A DNA stretch of 64,000 bases from Iris pallida (GCA_029216955.1 JANAVB010015601.1:1-64000); one strand, 5' to 3'; shown: positions 48,526 to 61,096, counted from the first letter of the stretch. Program-made: numbers and translations. Notes: generated from the letters alone by a model not told the origin.

Positions 48526-50746
48526 TAGAATATTAATAATAATAATAATAATAATAGTAATAATAATAGTGATTTAGGCAATTAAATGAAACACAACAAC
48601 AGTAACAACAACAAAAATATAAAAATAAAAAATAATCAAATGAGCCCATTACTCAAAAGGGGGGGCTGGAAAGAACGAAGGAGAGAGAGAGAAAGGAAAG
48701 AAATGGGACGAGCGGTGGAGGGGCACGTCGGCGCCGAGCGGCAAGGGTTGCGGAGGAGAGAGGGGAGAAGTCGAAAAGATGGAAGGATCGGTGTTTGGCT
48801 GTTCGACGGACGGAGCGCGCGCAAGCGGCGGAGCAGCGGGTCTCAGCGTTGGCCGCGGAGGGAGGCGATTTGCCGGAGCGACGGCCGGAGTGAGGAACGG
48901 GGGGCGGCTATGGCGCTGGGCGCTCAGGCAGAAGGCTGCGGCGCGCTGAAGCGGGCGGTCGCGCGCGCGGTCGTGGTTGCACGCACGGAGAGGAGAGGAA
49001 GAAGGGGGTTTGGCTGGGCACGGTGGCGGATCGGAGCTGCGGGTGTCAGCGCCGGGGTGGTTCGCCGACGGCGGAGGAAAAGGCCACGGGGGAAGAGAAC
49101 TCGGGAGAGAGTTTCAGGTGGTGCGGCGGGCTTCGACGGCTGCGCGGATCGACGATGAGGGTTTTCGGTCGGGGCTCGTCAGCGGCGGCCCATGGGGAGG
49201 CGCTAGCGGTGAGGAAAAAGCCACGGAGGAGGAGATCGGCCACGCGGAGGGGTTTTCGGGCTTCGCGGCGCGCTCGCGCTCGGACGGTGTGGTTCGTGTG
49301 GCCTGCTCCGGCGCGCGGGGTGGTGCGCTTGCGGAGGTTGAGGTGGAGGCGCATGGAGGCACGTCGGTCGATGGCGAACTGGTCTTGGCGACGCAGACGC
49401 CGATCGCACGGCCATGGCTTGGAGCCGGAGCGCCGTTCGCAGACCTATTGGCGGCAGGGCTCGCGGCGAGGTAGGTTTTTCTTTATTGTGTTTGGGATTT
49501 TGGTAGGGTGACGATGGTTCTGGTGATGTCAGTGATGGTGTTTGGCCGAGAGTCCAGGAGGGTTGGTAGCGGGTGTTAAATTTAGAGGTGGCGGATCACG
49601 GTTGTATTGTCGGAGTGCAGGGTTGTGGGGGTGCTGGTCACCTAGGCGGAGGTGGTCGTTACGGGAGTACGGTGGAGATGGGGTCTAGGCTGTGGCCGTG
49701 GTGGTTGGGGTCGATTGCCTGGGATATCGTTAGTGGTGATGCTGGTGTAGGCTGACGGGGGTTTGGAGAAGATGTCTGGGATGAAGTGGCTGTGGCTGTT
49801 GGTGGTGGTCGTGCTGGGTGTGCTGCCAAGGCGGCAGTTACGGTGGTATAGGGGTTTGTGATGGAGACGGTGGTCGGAAAAGTTAGGATTAGGGTTTTGA
49901 TTGTATCGAGTCGAGGTTGTGTCCTGCGAGACACAGATTTGGATGTCCGGGTGTGTCGGACGGGAAGAGTCATATGTATATGTAAAGGAAGATAAGTAGA
50001 GGATGGGACACGGTCATGGACACGATGCACTCACTTTTGTTTGTGGAGAATTTTGTGGAGAATTGGCTTGTGGAAAAAAATAATGGTTGAGTACCTGCCT
50101 ATTTATAAGATGTGGAAATTTCCAATTGGATAGGATTAGGAAAAATTTTAAAATCCCCTTTAAATAAATTTAAAATAAATCAATCCAATCCAAATACAAA
50201 TCCAAATTAAATCTAATTAAATTCTTTTAGTTTAAAGTCAAATCAATTTCAAATATAGATATTAGTTTACTATTTAAATGTATCCATGGAATCAAATGAA
50301 AATTTAAATTGTCACAAATATTTCAAAAATATGTTTTCCAAAAATGCTAGTAATAATAATTTCAAAAATTACATTATTTATTTAAAAATAAGGTAATAAA
50401 TAATTTTGATATATGTATGAACAAATAATATTTACATAAATATATTTTCCTAGTATACAATAAAATATTATTTATTATTTGAAGGGCCTTAAAAATGAAA
50501 AGAACAAACTTAGCAATTTTTGTATGACAGCAAAGTATTTATTATATAAATTATTTTGAACTATAAAAATTAAAATTAAATTATTTTCTAAAAATATGTA
50601 CGCTCGTCCATATTCATACTCGACGAGTAATTATGAAATACGTCGCTTGCGTACAACGTACAATACGATTACGCGACGTACAATACAAAAATTTTAAATC
50701 AGTACCAAAATCGATAAAAATATAGTAGAAATTTAGGGGTTTTATA
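48076..50746 (-). repeat. 5' LTR of element A, U3-side part
   Basis: Matches 19498-22087. It contains an ATA run (48496-48570), a GC-rich island (48660-49480) that is about 90 bp longer than in the partner at two places, a TATA box (50100-50107, minus) and the LTR terminus GGGGTTTTATA, whose last triplet is mutated from ACA. Confidence 0.92.
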
Positions 50747-51773
50747 GTTACCTAAATCCCCAGCTGGAAGAGATGATATCTGGGTTATAGTTGACAGGCT
50801 CACCAAGGTAGCTCATTTTCTTTCCTTCAGAATTGGTCAGTCGACGGATCAGCTAGCAGAGATGTACCTCAGGCAGATTGTCAGATTGTATGGAGTGCCA
50901 GTTACTATCGTATCAGACAGAGATTCAAGATTCACATCACACTTTTGGCGGAATCTTCAAGGGAGCTTGGGGACTCGTCTCAAGTTCAGTTCAGCTTATC
51001 AACCGTAGACAGATGGTCAGTCAGAACGCACGATCCAGACTCTTGAAGATATGTTACGGTCGTGTACACTAGACTTCGGTGGTTCGTAGGAATATCACCT
51101 GCATCTCGTGGAGTTCTCCTATAATAACAGTTTTCAGGCCAGTATTCAGATGGTACCCTTTGAAGCATTGTATGGCAGGAAGTACAGGTCACCTTTAGCT
51201 TGGAATGATATCGGCGAGAGACAGATACTTGGTCTAGAGATGATTACGCAGACAATCGAGGTGGTCAGACAAGTCAGAGATCATCTTCGAGTTGCCCAAG
51301 ATCGCCAGCGCCATTGGACCGATTCTCATCGGCGTCCCCTTGAGTTTTCAGTCGACGACCACGTGTTCCTTAGGATCTTGCCTACCCGTGGCGTCATTCG
51401 ATTTGGCGTACGGGGAAAGCTTAGTCCTAGGTACATAGGGCCGTTCGATATCCTTAAGCGAGTAGGTGATGTGTCCTATCGTCTCGCTCTTCCACCGTCG
51501 TTATGTGAGGTATATGACGTATTCCATGTATCCCAATTGTGACGGTATATTTTGGATCCGAGTCATGTCCTTGATCATTCGGAATTGGCTGTTGGTACCA
51601 ACCTTTCGTATGAGAAAAGATCCGTATCCATTTTGGACCGAAGAGAGAAGGTGCTCAAGAATAAGACTATTAGTTTAGTCCATGTTGCTTGGGGTCATCA
51701 CTCTTTGGGCGAGTCAACCTGGGAGCGTGAGGATGATATTCGTTCACGATATCCACACCTGTTTGACTCATAA
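50747..51773 (+). pseudogene. Element B integrase, C-terminal two thirds
   Basis: Continuation of the integrase cut at 17977; joining at the GTTAC duplication keeps the frame. The catalytic core has WVIVDRLTKVAHF, SDRDSRF (second Asp) and TDGQSER (Glu). The C-terminal domain has [26 protein letters not shown] and LDRREKVL. The tail has WGHHSLGESTWEREDD...YPHLFDS, ending at the natural stop TAA 51771-51773. Three in-frame stops occur: TAG before TDGQSER (about 51006), TAG where Trp is expected (about 51087), and TGA at 51540-51542 in place of an Arg codon. All are explained by one transition. Integrase would insert the cDNA into chromatin; this copy cannot. Confidence 0.94.
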
Positions 51774-51895
51774 GGTATAATGTCTTTCTTATGCCTTATG
51801 CTTTTAATTCCTTGCTTGCATGAATGATTGCTCGATTGATTGCTAGATGTAGCTGCTTATGATTGATATAGCTTTCTCCGACATCTCTAGCCTCT

Positions 51896-51938
51896 TGATT
51901 AAATTTCGAGGACGGAATTCTTTTAAGGTGGATAGAGT
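51896..51938 (+). other. Polypurine-tract region of element B
   Basis: ATTTCGAGGACGGAATTC then TTTTAAGGTGGATAGAGT directly before the 3' LTR. Same layout as in the other elements. Confidence 0.8.
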
Positions 51939-52133
51939 TGTCACTCCCATTTCCCGTTATACGTATTTTCGTATGCGTATACGAGATTTCTGGCATTTAT
52001 TAGGTGGACGGTAGTTAGGCTTGTTTTGCTTAGCCTAGTCTTGGTTTAATCTTGACTTGGTTTATTTTATCGATTCGATTCAATTTAACTTGGTCTGACT
52101 TGGCTTGGCTTGGTTTGAGATGGAGAGGGTTAA

Positions 52134-52140
52134 TATATAA
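52134..52140 (+). promoter_or_regulatory. TATA box, B 3' LTR
   Basis: TATATAA in the same context as 8778-8784, followed by a CT-rich tract. Confidence 0.55.
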
Positions 52141-52550
52141 CCTAACTCCTTCTCTCTCTCTTCATTCACTTCTTCATTTATTTTCTAAATCTTCTTCATT
52201 TACTCCTCCCACCTACCAAGTCCTAGGCAAGTACAACTTGCTTCACGATGGATCTCAAGTTTTATTGTTCCATTATCTCCCTTACTTGATTTTAAGCCAC
52301 TTTAGAACTCGACATTTTTTATTTTGGTAGATGGATCCATGTAGATCTAAGTGTATATCATTTTCGGTTTTCTTAGGTTTTGATCTATTAAACTTCATTA
52401 TTTTTATGTTTTGATTGTTCCATGTTGTAGAGAATTCGATTTTTCCCAAAATGGACCTTTAAAAGTTAGATTTCGACTTGTTTTAAGGAAGTTATGGCCA
52501 AAAGCATTTTTTTTGCTATATCTATGTTCATCTGTCCTGATTTTGGCAGG

Positions 52551-53110
52551 AACGATGAATAGTGCCGCATGAATAGTACCGCAACCGCATGGATAAATAG
52601 TGCCATAGCCGCAGGAATGAATAGTGCCACATGAATAGTGCTGCAGTCGTATGAGATAAATAGTGCCGCAGCCACAGGAATGAATAGTGCCGCATGAATA
52701 GTGCCACAGCCGCAGGAATGAATAGTTTCGCAGCCGCATGGATGAATAGTGCCGCAGTCGCAGGAATGAATAGTGCCGTATGAATAGTGCCGCAGCCGCA
52801 TGAGATGAATAGTGCCGCAGCCGCAGGAATGAATAGTACCGCAGCCGCATGGATGAATTATGCCGCAGCCGCAGGAATGAATAGTGCTGCATGAATAGTG
52901 CCGCAGTCGCATGAGATGAATAGTGCCGCAGCCGCAGGAATGAATAGTGCCGCAGCCGTAGGAATGAATAGTGCTACATAAATAGTACCACAGCCGCATG
53001 AGCATGAATAGTACCACAGCCGCAGGAATAAATAGTGTCACATGAATAGTGTCGTAGCCGTATGAGCATAAATAGTGCCGCATGGAATGAATAGTGCCGC
53101 AGAATGCCGC
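52551..53110. repeat. GAATAGTGCCGCAGCCGCA minisatellite, B 3' LTR
   Basis: Second copy of the array; unit number and order differ from 9175-9701. Confidence 0.92.
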
Positions 53111-54721
53111 ATAGGACCTATTTTTGCTGTTTTTGGCTGTTTTAAGTCCTATTTGGCTGAATTGTGGCCAGAATTTCCTCCAACTTCCAACATAAAAGTT
53201 GTAGATCTTTTCCTTGGCTTCAAGAATATGTTATTAGCTATTTTATGCAAGTTTCTCTCATTTATGATAATGTAATGATAGAACACGATAATGGCCTGTT
53301 AAGGCACACTCCTAGCCAGTAACAAGTAACAAGTAACATAACATGATAGTGGCCCGTCGTGGCACACTCTTGATAAGTAAACCTAACATGATAATCTTGA
53401 TATGCTGTTGTGACGGCTATCTTGACTTGCTAAGTAACTCTTGTCTTGACACCGTGGGTGCTTGTGCTTGTATAAGCTACATGTCTCGTCTTGCATCATG
53501 TCGAGGACATGAATTCCTGGTTACCACGGTCAGGGATTCATATTGAATCTGACTAGAATAATGACTAGATTGATCACGTAGTTCATGAAGAGATTTCTCA
53601 GCTACAGGCAGTCCCGTTATCTGGGCGCTCTAATTGGACTTGTAGCCTGCCGTCGAGTATGGCACATTTCCAGCACACTGTCATGTATTGCACCTCTAAG
53701 TCACCTAATCCAACTCTCTCAACTTATGACCGGATAACCTGGATTAAGTCTGCAGGGCTTGTGGTTGTTGGAACATCTCATTGCATCCTGCTAGTAACTA
53801 GGCTTGTGAGAACCCTAGTTAGTTAAAGTATCAAGCCGTACTCATTGTTTGGCCGTGAATGATGAATGGAGTCCAGTCTAGTCTTATCTAAGCAAGACTG
53901 CTACATGGTTATTACTGCACATTACTTTATACTTTACTCTTGTCGATAATTGGTTGGAGACTAAGCTCTGTTCAGGTGAAGGGTTACAACCCCGGTCCTT
54001 GTTTGGTTTACGGGTTGTAACTTGGCTACCGGAATAGTCTCTTAGTTATTCTTATCGTTTATCGTCTTATTTTCTCTAACTCATGTCTTTTATTATCCTT
54101 TATGTCTCATGTGCTAATATGCTAGTTTTAGTTCTTAAGTGAAGCCTCCTTGTGGCACTTACTCTTTCTGGGGTCTGACCCAGCTGGTTTTGTATGGCCA
54201 GATTTCGGAGTAGCACCCGAGGATCTTCCAGCCTTCCAGCCAGATGGTGTACACTAGACGCAACCTTGGCAACGAGTGGGTTTTATTTTGCTCTCCCACT
54301 CTATTGGAAATTATTCTTTTGAGGCGTTTAGCCGCCGAGCAAGTGTTAGCTCGTGTTAAATTTACATTCTTGTCTGCCTAATGGCTGTAACATGATTGAC
54401 AGACCCTAGGATTGATCATGTATGACTTAAACTCTTGCTAGTCTTCGTATTTTGTATGACTAGCTTCATGATCATCTGAATATGTAATGTTTGGGACGCC
54501 TTACTTTGTATGTCTGATGATCTACCATCTTGTTACTTTTACTTACTTGCTTGAGATTGAGACACTAGGTTTGTTCTTGACCCTAAGAGACTAATGGCTT
54601 GTAGTAAACCCTCATGCATCTAGACAGCCGTGACCGTATTGCGAGGTAGGATTTACTTTAATGTACGTAGCTGGCTGTGTTTGTCCCCCGCTCTCCAGTA
54701 TTCTGGTTCTGGTGCGTGACA

Positions 54722-56280
54722 CACCTCCACCAAAATGTATGGTACCACGAGTCGGAGATACCCTCAGAAAAACCAGGTCTCCGACCTAAACACAAACAAG
54801 TTCTCAAGTTACAAAATAATTAAACATGATCAAACAAACACAAAAAAACAACCTACTTCTAATCCTATCTCTAAGCTGTACCTCAAACTCCGAAGGCCTC
54901 CGGTGGCTATCGGCCCAATGTCGATGTCTGTCCTGTGCCATGCGAAGTCTGTCCCTGATGAGCTTCACCTTCTCGGCTGCGTCAACAACCATCTTAGGTC
55001 CCAATAAAGCTCTCTCTCCAACATCATCCCAAGATAAGGGTGTACGACATCTACGCCCGTACAGTACCTCGAAGGGTGATATCTCAATGCTGGCCTGGAA
55101 ACTGTTATTGTAAGCAAACTCCACCAAGTACAGGTGGGCCTCCCAGGATCCTCCGAAATCTAAGACGTACGTCCGCAACATATCCTCGAGCGTCTGAATA
55201 GTCGTCTCTAACTGTCCATCCGTCTAAGAGTGGTATACACTACTAAACTTGAGCTGAGTGCCCAAACTAGTCTGCAGACTCCGCCAAAAAATAGAAAGTA
55301 AAGCAACTTTTCCGATCCGAGATGATGCTGACCGAAACTCCATGAATCCTGACAATCTGCCGCATGTACATCTCTGCAAGCCTCTCAGTAGATGTATCCA
55401 CTTTAAATAACAAAAATGGGCTAATTTGGTCAACCTGTCTACGATGACTCAAATCACGTCTTTCCCTCCTGGTGTACGCGGCAATCCAGAAATAAAATCT
55501 ATCGTGATGTGCTCCCACTTCCACTCTGGAATGGGCATTGGCTGCAACAAACCTCTCGGCATCTGTCTCTTCCGTCTTGACCTGCTGGCAGACCAAACAT
55601 CTAGCTACGAAGCGAGCTACCTTCCGCTTCAACCCATACCACCATACGTGCTCTCTTCTGTCCCTGTACATCTTGTTGGCACCTGGATGTATAGAGTACT
55701 AAGATCGGTGGGCCTCCAGCATGACCTGCTCTCTGAGCTCGCTACTGGGCACACACAGCCTGGAACCGAGCCTCAAAGCGCCATCCTCTGCAAGAGTAAA
55801 CTCATCATCCCCCAGCCTTGCTCGAAACTGCACTCGGATACACCTTAGAGCAATATCCTCGAACTTGCGTCGACTTGATCCTCTCCATCAAGTCCGACTG
55901 AATCTGAAGGCCCCACATCTGCATCTGAACTCCTGGCATAATTACCTCAATCCCCAGGCTCTCCAAATCTGCTAGCAAGTGACGATCCATAGTCGAACAC
56001 ATGGTTGTCGGATACCTACTTAAGGCATCGGCAACCACGTTGGCCTTTCCTGGGTGATACTGTAGTGAAATGTCGAAGTCCTTCATCAACTCTAACCACC
56101 TGCGCTGCCTCATGTTGAGCTCTTTCTGTGTAAACACATACTTCAACCTCTTATGATATGTAAGATCTCTACCCTCTCTTCGTATATGTAGTGTTTCCAC
56201 AACTTCAAAGCAAATATCACTGCTGCCAACTCCAAGTCGTGGGTAGGGTAGTTCTTCACATGGGGACGTAACTGCCTTGA
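54722..56280 (-). pseudogene. Element F RNase H end and integrase, 5' part
   Basis: Minus-strand continuation of the gene cut at 8582. From high to low coordinates: RNase H end ([40 protein letters not shown]), the HHCC finger (CLVCQQVK), catalytic core (VIVDRLTK-like, IISDRKS, TDGQ with the following Ser-Glu-Arg changed) and LVEFAYNNSFQASIE...RRCRTPLSWDDVGERALLGP, up to SEFE at 54882. A 96-nt intron-like stretch follows, then VGDLVFLRVSPTRG. Frameshifts (about 55290 and 55560) and stops disrupt it. Element G cuts it at 56280, so RT, protease, gag and the 5' LTR of F lie outside the window. Confidence 0.9.
54786..54881 (-). other. Candidate 96-nt GT-AG intron in F integrase
   Basis: On the minus strand the coding sequence ...GGAGTTTGAG is followed by GTACAGC and ends in TTTGTGTTTAG before GTCGGAGACC. 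The stretch is T-rich, holds in-frame stops, and its removal joins SEFE to VGDLVFLRV, the sequence expected from B and C at this point. Neither B nor C has anything here. A small insertion flanked by GGT is the alternative. Confidence 0.55.
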
Positions 56281-56930
56281 TGTAAAACCCTTAAATTTTA
56301 CTAATTTTTTTTGTACTGATTTTTTTCTTTGTATTTATACGTCGCATAGTCGTACTGTACGTCGTACGGGAATTTACGATTTTCGTATTTTTTCGTTGAG
56401 TGCGAATATGTACGAGTAACATATTTTTGAAAAATAATTTTTGATTTTATTATCAATGGTGGTTTCAAAGTAATATATATAATAATTATTCTTATTAAAA
56501 GTAATTTAGCAAGAAGGTATTTTAAGGAGTTGATTATTATGTTTACTTTCGAAATATGGTTTATCCAAATTAGTAAAAATATAGTTTGAAAATATTTCCT
56601 ATTAATACTTAAATATATATTATAATTTTTGAAATTATTTAATATTGATATTTTATTATTCGCAAAGTTATTTAAAAATATTTATTATTTTCGAAATTAT
56701 ATTTATTGGTATTTTTGGAAAAATATATTTGGAAAATATTGTGGCCATTTTAAATCTCGATTAAATTTTATGGATTTAATTTAAATAAGTATAAAGGTAT
56801 AATTTATAGATTTAATTTGAAATTTGATTTAAACTTAGATTTGATTTCATTAATTTAAATCTAATAGATGAATTATCTACTTGGATTTTTAAATATTTCT
56901 AATCCTATCCAAATGGGAATTCCCACGTCC

Positions 56931-56938
56931 TATAAATA
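56931..56938 (+). promoter_or_regulatory. TATA box, G 5' LTR
   Basis: TATAAATA in CCTATAAATAGGCAGGTAC, identical context to the A LTRs and to 61752-61759. Confidence 0.75.
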
Positions 56939-57124
56939 GGCAGGTACTCTTCCATTAATTCCACCAGCCAAATTCTCCACAAATAGTTCTCAACCCCCGT
57001 GCACCGTGTCCGTGTTCCCTCCCATCCATCTTATTCCAATATTTTACATATACATTGAGTTCTCCGTGTCGACAATCCCGACACGACGAACAATAATCTC
57101 TAGATCCTAATCCTAGCTAAGCCC

Positions 57125-57850
57125 AGCCACTGTGTTCGGCCGCCCTCCATCGCAGCAGTCCCGTCTACCCTTTCGCTACCCCCTCCGACCCACCACAGGC
57201 CACCCTGGATCCACTTTCCAACTCCCTCAATGCTTCTCCTTGCCTCCGCCGAGAAACAGCAATACCCCGCCACCATGGCAGAACCATCGGTCTCATGTCT
57301 CCCCGCACCCACGGCGTCACCACCACGCTCACCAACTCCACACCACCAACCAACCAGCCCTCGGACACCGCCGAAAATCCCCAACCCTCATCACCACCGC
57401 CATCAATCCGAACACCCAAACAAACAAGTAAATAAAAGCAAAACCCCGTACCTATCCGCCGACCTCCTTCCCAGCCTCGACGCCGTGCCCGACCCTCTCG
57501 GACGAAGCCCTCGAGCGTCCGCAGCGTCGAGCGAGCGCCGCTCGCTGTTCTCCTCTCGCCTCTTTCCACGCCAGTCGCCCGCCATGGCCAAGGCCACCGA
57601 CTCCGACCCCAGCCCCAATTCTTTCTGCTCCCTCTCTCCCGTTCTCCGCCACCGCAACAGCCGCGGTGGCCACCCCTGACCATCGGCTCGTCGCCTCCAC
57701 CTTGGCGTGCAGCGCCAACGACTAGATCCGCCGAGCCTAGCCAGCGTCGCAGCTTCGCCGAAGTCTCACCGCCCCTCCGCCGCGACCCAAGCTCCTCTGC
57801 TGCCCTCTTTCCTCCCTCTCTCGATCCTCTCTCTCTCTCCCCCTCTTTTT
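57125..57850 (+). other. GC-rich leader island in G 5' LTR
   Basis: Begins about 190 bp after the TATA box. Pro/Ser-rich open frames of about 100-150 codons on the sense strand, ending in a CT-rich stretch. The same island in the 3' LTR is 61945-62665. No domain recognised. Confidence 0.6.
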
Positions 57851-57967
57851 GATGAAGAGTAACGAGTTTGGTACTGCTTCATTTTGATGGGTTTTTTTTG
57901 TTTTGGTTTTTTGTTTGTTTTGTTTTTTTTTTTTTTTGATTTTGTCTTCTTCTGTTTAAGTAATTAA

Positions 57968-58009
<42 letters not shown>

Positions 58010-58065
58010 TATTATTATTATTATATTATTGTTATTATTATTATTATTATTACTATTTTTATTAT
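57968..58065. repeat. (TTA)n microsatellite, G 5' LTR
   Basis: TTA run with short interruptions after a T-rich stretch; counterpart 62783-62890. Confidence 0.93.
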
Positions 58066-59972
58066 TAGTATTAGTTATAAATATATACTACTAGCTAACT
58101 TCAAATATAGCTTCTTATTATAAAATAATTTCTAGTATTTTGGATTATTATCTAAATAATAAAATATAGCTTCTCTATCTATACAGTATATTTTTTACAA
58201 GCTTATAGTTAGCTAAATCCGATTTTTTTTTTGAAAATTTTGAAGTATTTACCTAAAGTATTTATATCAAAGTTAAAAAATGTTATTTTGCACTAAAAAG
58301 AATTTTTGGGATTTTTATTATTTTAACTAATAAAGCTATGTTACGTAAATATCAATTGCTATTATAAAATATGTAATATTTTGCAAATCTATAAAATAGA
58401 GTTTTTGGCCTGCATTGGCTTCAAACTAGATTTTAGCCTAAATATATTATTTTTCTTGATTTTAATATTTAAATTAATAAAAATATTACTTTTTAACTAA
58501 TATCCTATCTTACAAATCGAGAGCTTTTTGTCTAAAACACTACTTTGACCAAACTTAGAGTTCGCCCTAAAATGACTTTCGATTTTCGGATATTTGTTTA
58601 GAAACATATTTTGACTAAAAAAAATTATTTTCAAGTATTATAAAATATTTTCTAAAACCAAATGTATTAATTGACTTCCTATGGTTTTTCTCCATCACGT
58701 GATTTAGCCCATCTTTCATATTCCTTTACCAATTCCATACTACATTATATTCACCCTAACCGAGTTGACCCTTCTAGACCCAATAGAACTGTCCGTGTCA
58801 CCACCCGAGGTCACCTTGCATAGTCATTACACCAAAGTCATATTTTGTGCCACATGATCATAGTACCACACCAGGCAGCTCACCAGGCGTCGCAACAGGC
58901 AAGTATACCTTGTTAATTAAACAGTCAATTATTTATTTACTGCATTATTTACTTTATTTCATATTGTTAGTTTCCTTTGATATAAACTGCGCGTCCAAGC
59001 CACACTTGGGTGCAAGCGACTCTATTAGTCGTTATTTTATTTTATGCATGTTGACTTAGTGTTAGCGGACTACCTTCTTGTTGGGGGATATCCTTATATC
59101 TCCTTTGGCTGTGACACTCACACTACACGAATGGAGACATGTTGCTATGGGCACAACTTATTGACTAGCTATCTTTATTGTCGTTTGACGGTAGATGATC
59201 GTAACTGTTATGACTAGGGTTTTAGAGACTCAAGCAGTTACAAAGCTGGACGAGCCATGGACATGACTTGAATAGTGTGGGATATATTGGGGGAGGACAG
59301 TCGCTAGTGCGTATGGGAATCCAAACAGGTAAACCACAGTCTTCGGATGGAACTGTGGCGATATTTTTGCAGATGCCCTCTGACGTTTTAGACGTTATGG
59401 ACGGATACAGATGACTGGGTGCCAGTTACGTACACATAGCCTAAAATCCCATCCATGCGTATGAAAGTTGTCCTCTAAATTGCACGTTAGGCGGTTAGAA
59501 TTTCCTTTGCATATTTATGTCTAGTTTATATATTATTTTATTATTTTGGCAGTTCATATTAGCTTGTTCTTTCTGTATCTTGCTACGTCCGTCTGAGGAC
59601 CTGGTTTTTCCCCAGGTGTGTGTGTTCATGTCTTCCGCAGGTATTTTAGCCAAGGCCGTGATCTTCTCCATTCTTTCGAAGACAAATGCGCTTGGTTCGT
59701 CTTGCCATTTTTATCGCTCGATTTATTGTACATTTCTTTCATTGGGATAGTTGGTAGTGGACTTTGTCTCCGCCCAACGATTGTATCATAAATATTCGAG
59801 TTGATATTTATATTATTATTCTTTTCATTGTGGATGAGATTTAGTTTGTCTTGGATTACTATATTTTACAGCTTATGTATTCATACGAGACCTATGTATT
59901 TCATATGAATACAGCTGGCATGTCTACGTTCCTAGTCCTACGTATTTGGGACTGGGGCGTTACATATTTTTG

Positions 59973-59990
59973 TGGTGGCCCATGCAGGTC
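59973..59990 (+). other. Primer-binding site of G (tRNA-Ile type)
   Basis: TGGTGGCCCATGCAGGTC, 8 nt (TATTTTTG) after the LTR end; same site and nearly the same spacer as in A. Confidence 0.9.
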
Positions 59991-61096
59991 AAGATAAATT
60001 GTTTGGTTACTTTATCGTACCAAGCAAGCCTGCGTATAGGATTAGAGTCTAGGATCTCATCTACACATTTGACTGTCTTCTCGCTTGACTCCTCGATTTG
60101 CATCTTGCTTGATTACCTCTACCGTTAATTCTTATCCTTCTTTCGTGCTTGATGTTGGTTAGAAAGGTAATCCATACTAGGTAGACTTGTCCCATTGTCC
60201 CATCACCCTACTAGTTTAACTCTTGTAAGTTGGGTAGAATGCCTTATGACGTAACAACCCCTTAGTCCTTGTGACCTATATTGGCAAGTTCACTTAGGTT
60301 CTAAATTTAGAGGACCCTAACCCATCTAGTCAACCAAAGACTTGGACAAAAGATACTAGGGACAGCTATATAGAGACCAACATATGATATAACTTAAGGA
60401 GTTTGAACTAACCCTACTCTATTTCAATCTTAACCTCTCGTGCTTATGTTTTTTTACCATCTTGACTAAATGTTGCTACTATAGCCTAGTTTTACAAGTT
60501 TAACCGTTATCAAACTTGTTCAAGACACATGCTATTGAGCGCGCGCTCACTAACATATTGTCTAGTCAGAACCGGTGCATGATGGTATGATCAACCGAGT
60601 GCACTTTGGTTCGCTTTTATCTATCGTTCTACGTGGATGGGGACATAGTTAAACTTGTCCTCTAGGGTCCCATCCGCGACAGCCTTGGCAATTCTTTTTG
60701 AATTACTCCCTCGCCTTTGAACCACATATTGATATTCGAAAACAAACTTCTTGGACTCCTATTGGTTTTCGTCTTTCACTTATTTAGACGAAGACTCGTA
60801 CCTAATAAATAGACCCAAGGTATCACCTACCCCCAACTATTGCCAAAAGTTAGCCACCGACCAACCGATGGGACTATATCCCCATCTCGAGTCACTTGTC
60901 CTTTCCCTTGACCTTAGATTCATTATCGCGACCATCATTCACTCCCTAAATTAAATTCATTATTTATTTTCGTAATTATCGAAATTACGAATTTTCTAGT
61001 ACATATTTTGAACGTCGTGATTTGATTCTTCATTGATATACCCTTGTACCTTCTCAAACCCCACTACTCATTTTTTTTCGAGGACGAAATTCTTGT
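59991..61096 (+). other. Element G internal region, non-coding
   Basis: 1.1 kb homologous to the A leader (33838-34527 and 35141-35830), and in part (about 60500-60720) to D 28440-28700. A polypurine-like CTTGTAAGTTGGGTAGAATG occurs at about 60224-60243, well before the real one. No coding content. Confidence 0.8.

Larger units (their letters stand above)
17978..50746 (-). mobile_element. Element A, non-autonomous LARD-like LTR element
   Basis: A minus-strand LTR element with perfect target duplication GTTAC (17973-17977 and 50747-50751) in B's integrase. 3' LTR 17978-22087; internal region 22088-22408 plus 33736-35856; primer site 35831-35848; 5' LTR 35857-37341 plus about 48076-50746. Two other elements sit inside it: D (22409-33735) in the internal region and C (37342-48075) in the 5' LTR. 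Without them the internal region is only about 2.4 kb. It shows no gag or pol, only a duplicated leader and a captured antisense LINE fragment. The terminal bases at both outer edges carry changes from TGTAAAACCCC/CGTTACA (TATA instead of TACA at 50743-50746). Confidence 0.92.
8583..54721 (+). mobile_element. Ty3/gypsy element B, Tekay-like, nested and broken
   Basis: A complete plus-strand LTR retrotransposon: 5' LTR 8583-11309, primer-binding site 11319-11336, gag-pol remnants 11467-51773 in three pieces, polypurine region, 3' LTR 51939-54721. Both ends start TGTCACT and end GTGACA. The 5-bp target duplication CACCT (8578-8582 and 54722-54726) is perfect. Without its insertions (E 3,720 bp and A 32,769 bp, plus duplicated target bases) B is about 9.6 kb. 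It landed in the integrase gene of F. The two LTRs differ by several substitutions per 100 bp near their starts, more than the D pair, which fits B being older than D. Confidence 0.93.
51939..54721 (+). repeat. 3' LTR of element B
   Basis: 2,783 bp, TGTCACTCCC...GGTGCGTGACA, partner of 8583-11309. It has a TATA box at 52134-52140 and the minisatellite 52551-53110, and is followed by target duplication CACCT (54722-54726). Confidence 0.95.
56281..59964 (+). repeat. 5' LTR of element G
   Basis: 3,684 bp with TATA box 56931-56938, GC-rich leader about 57125-57850, T-rich tract 57919-57937, TTA repeats 57968-58065, then AT-rich sequence to the end. The 57230-57679 open frame differs by indels from its counterpart in the 3' LTR, so it is not conserved as protein. 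Confidence 0.93.
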
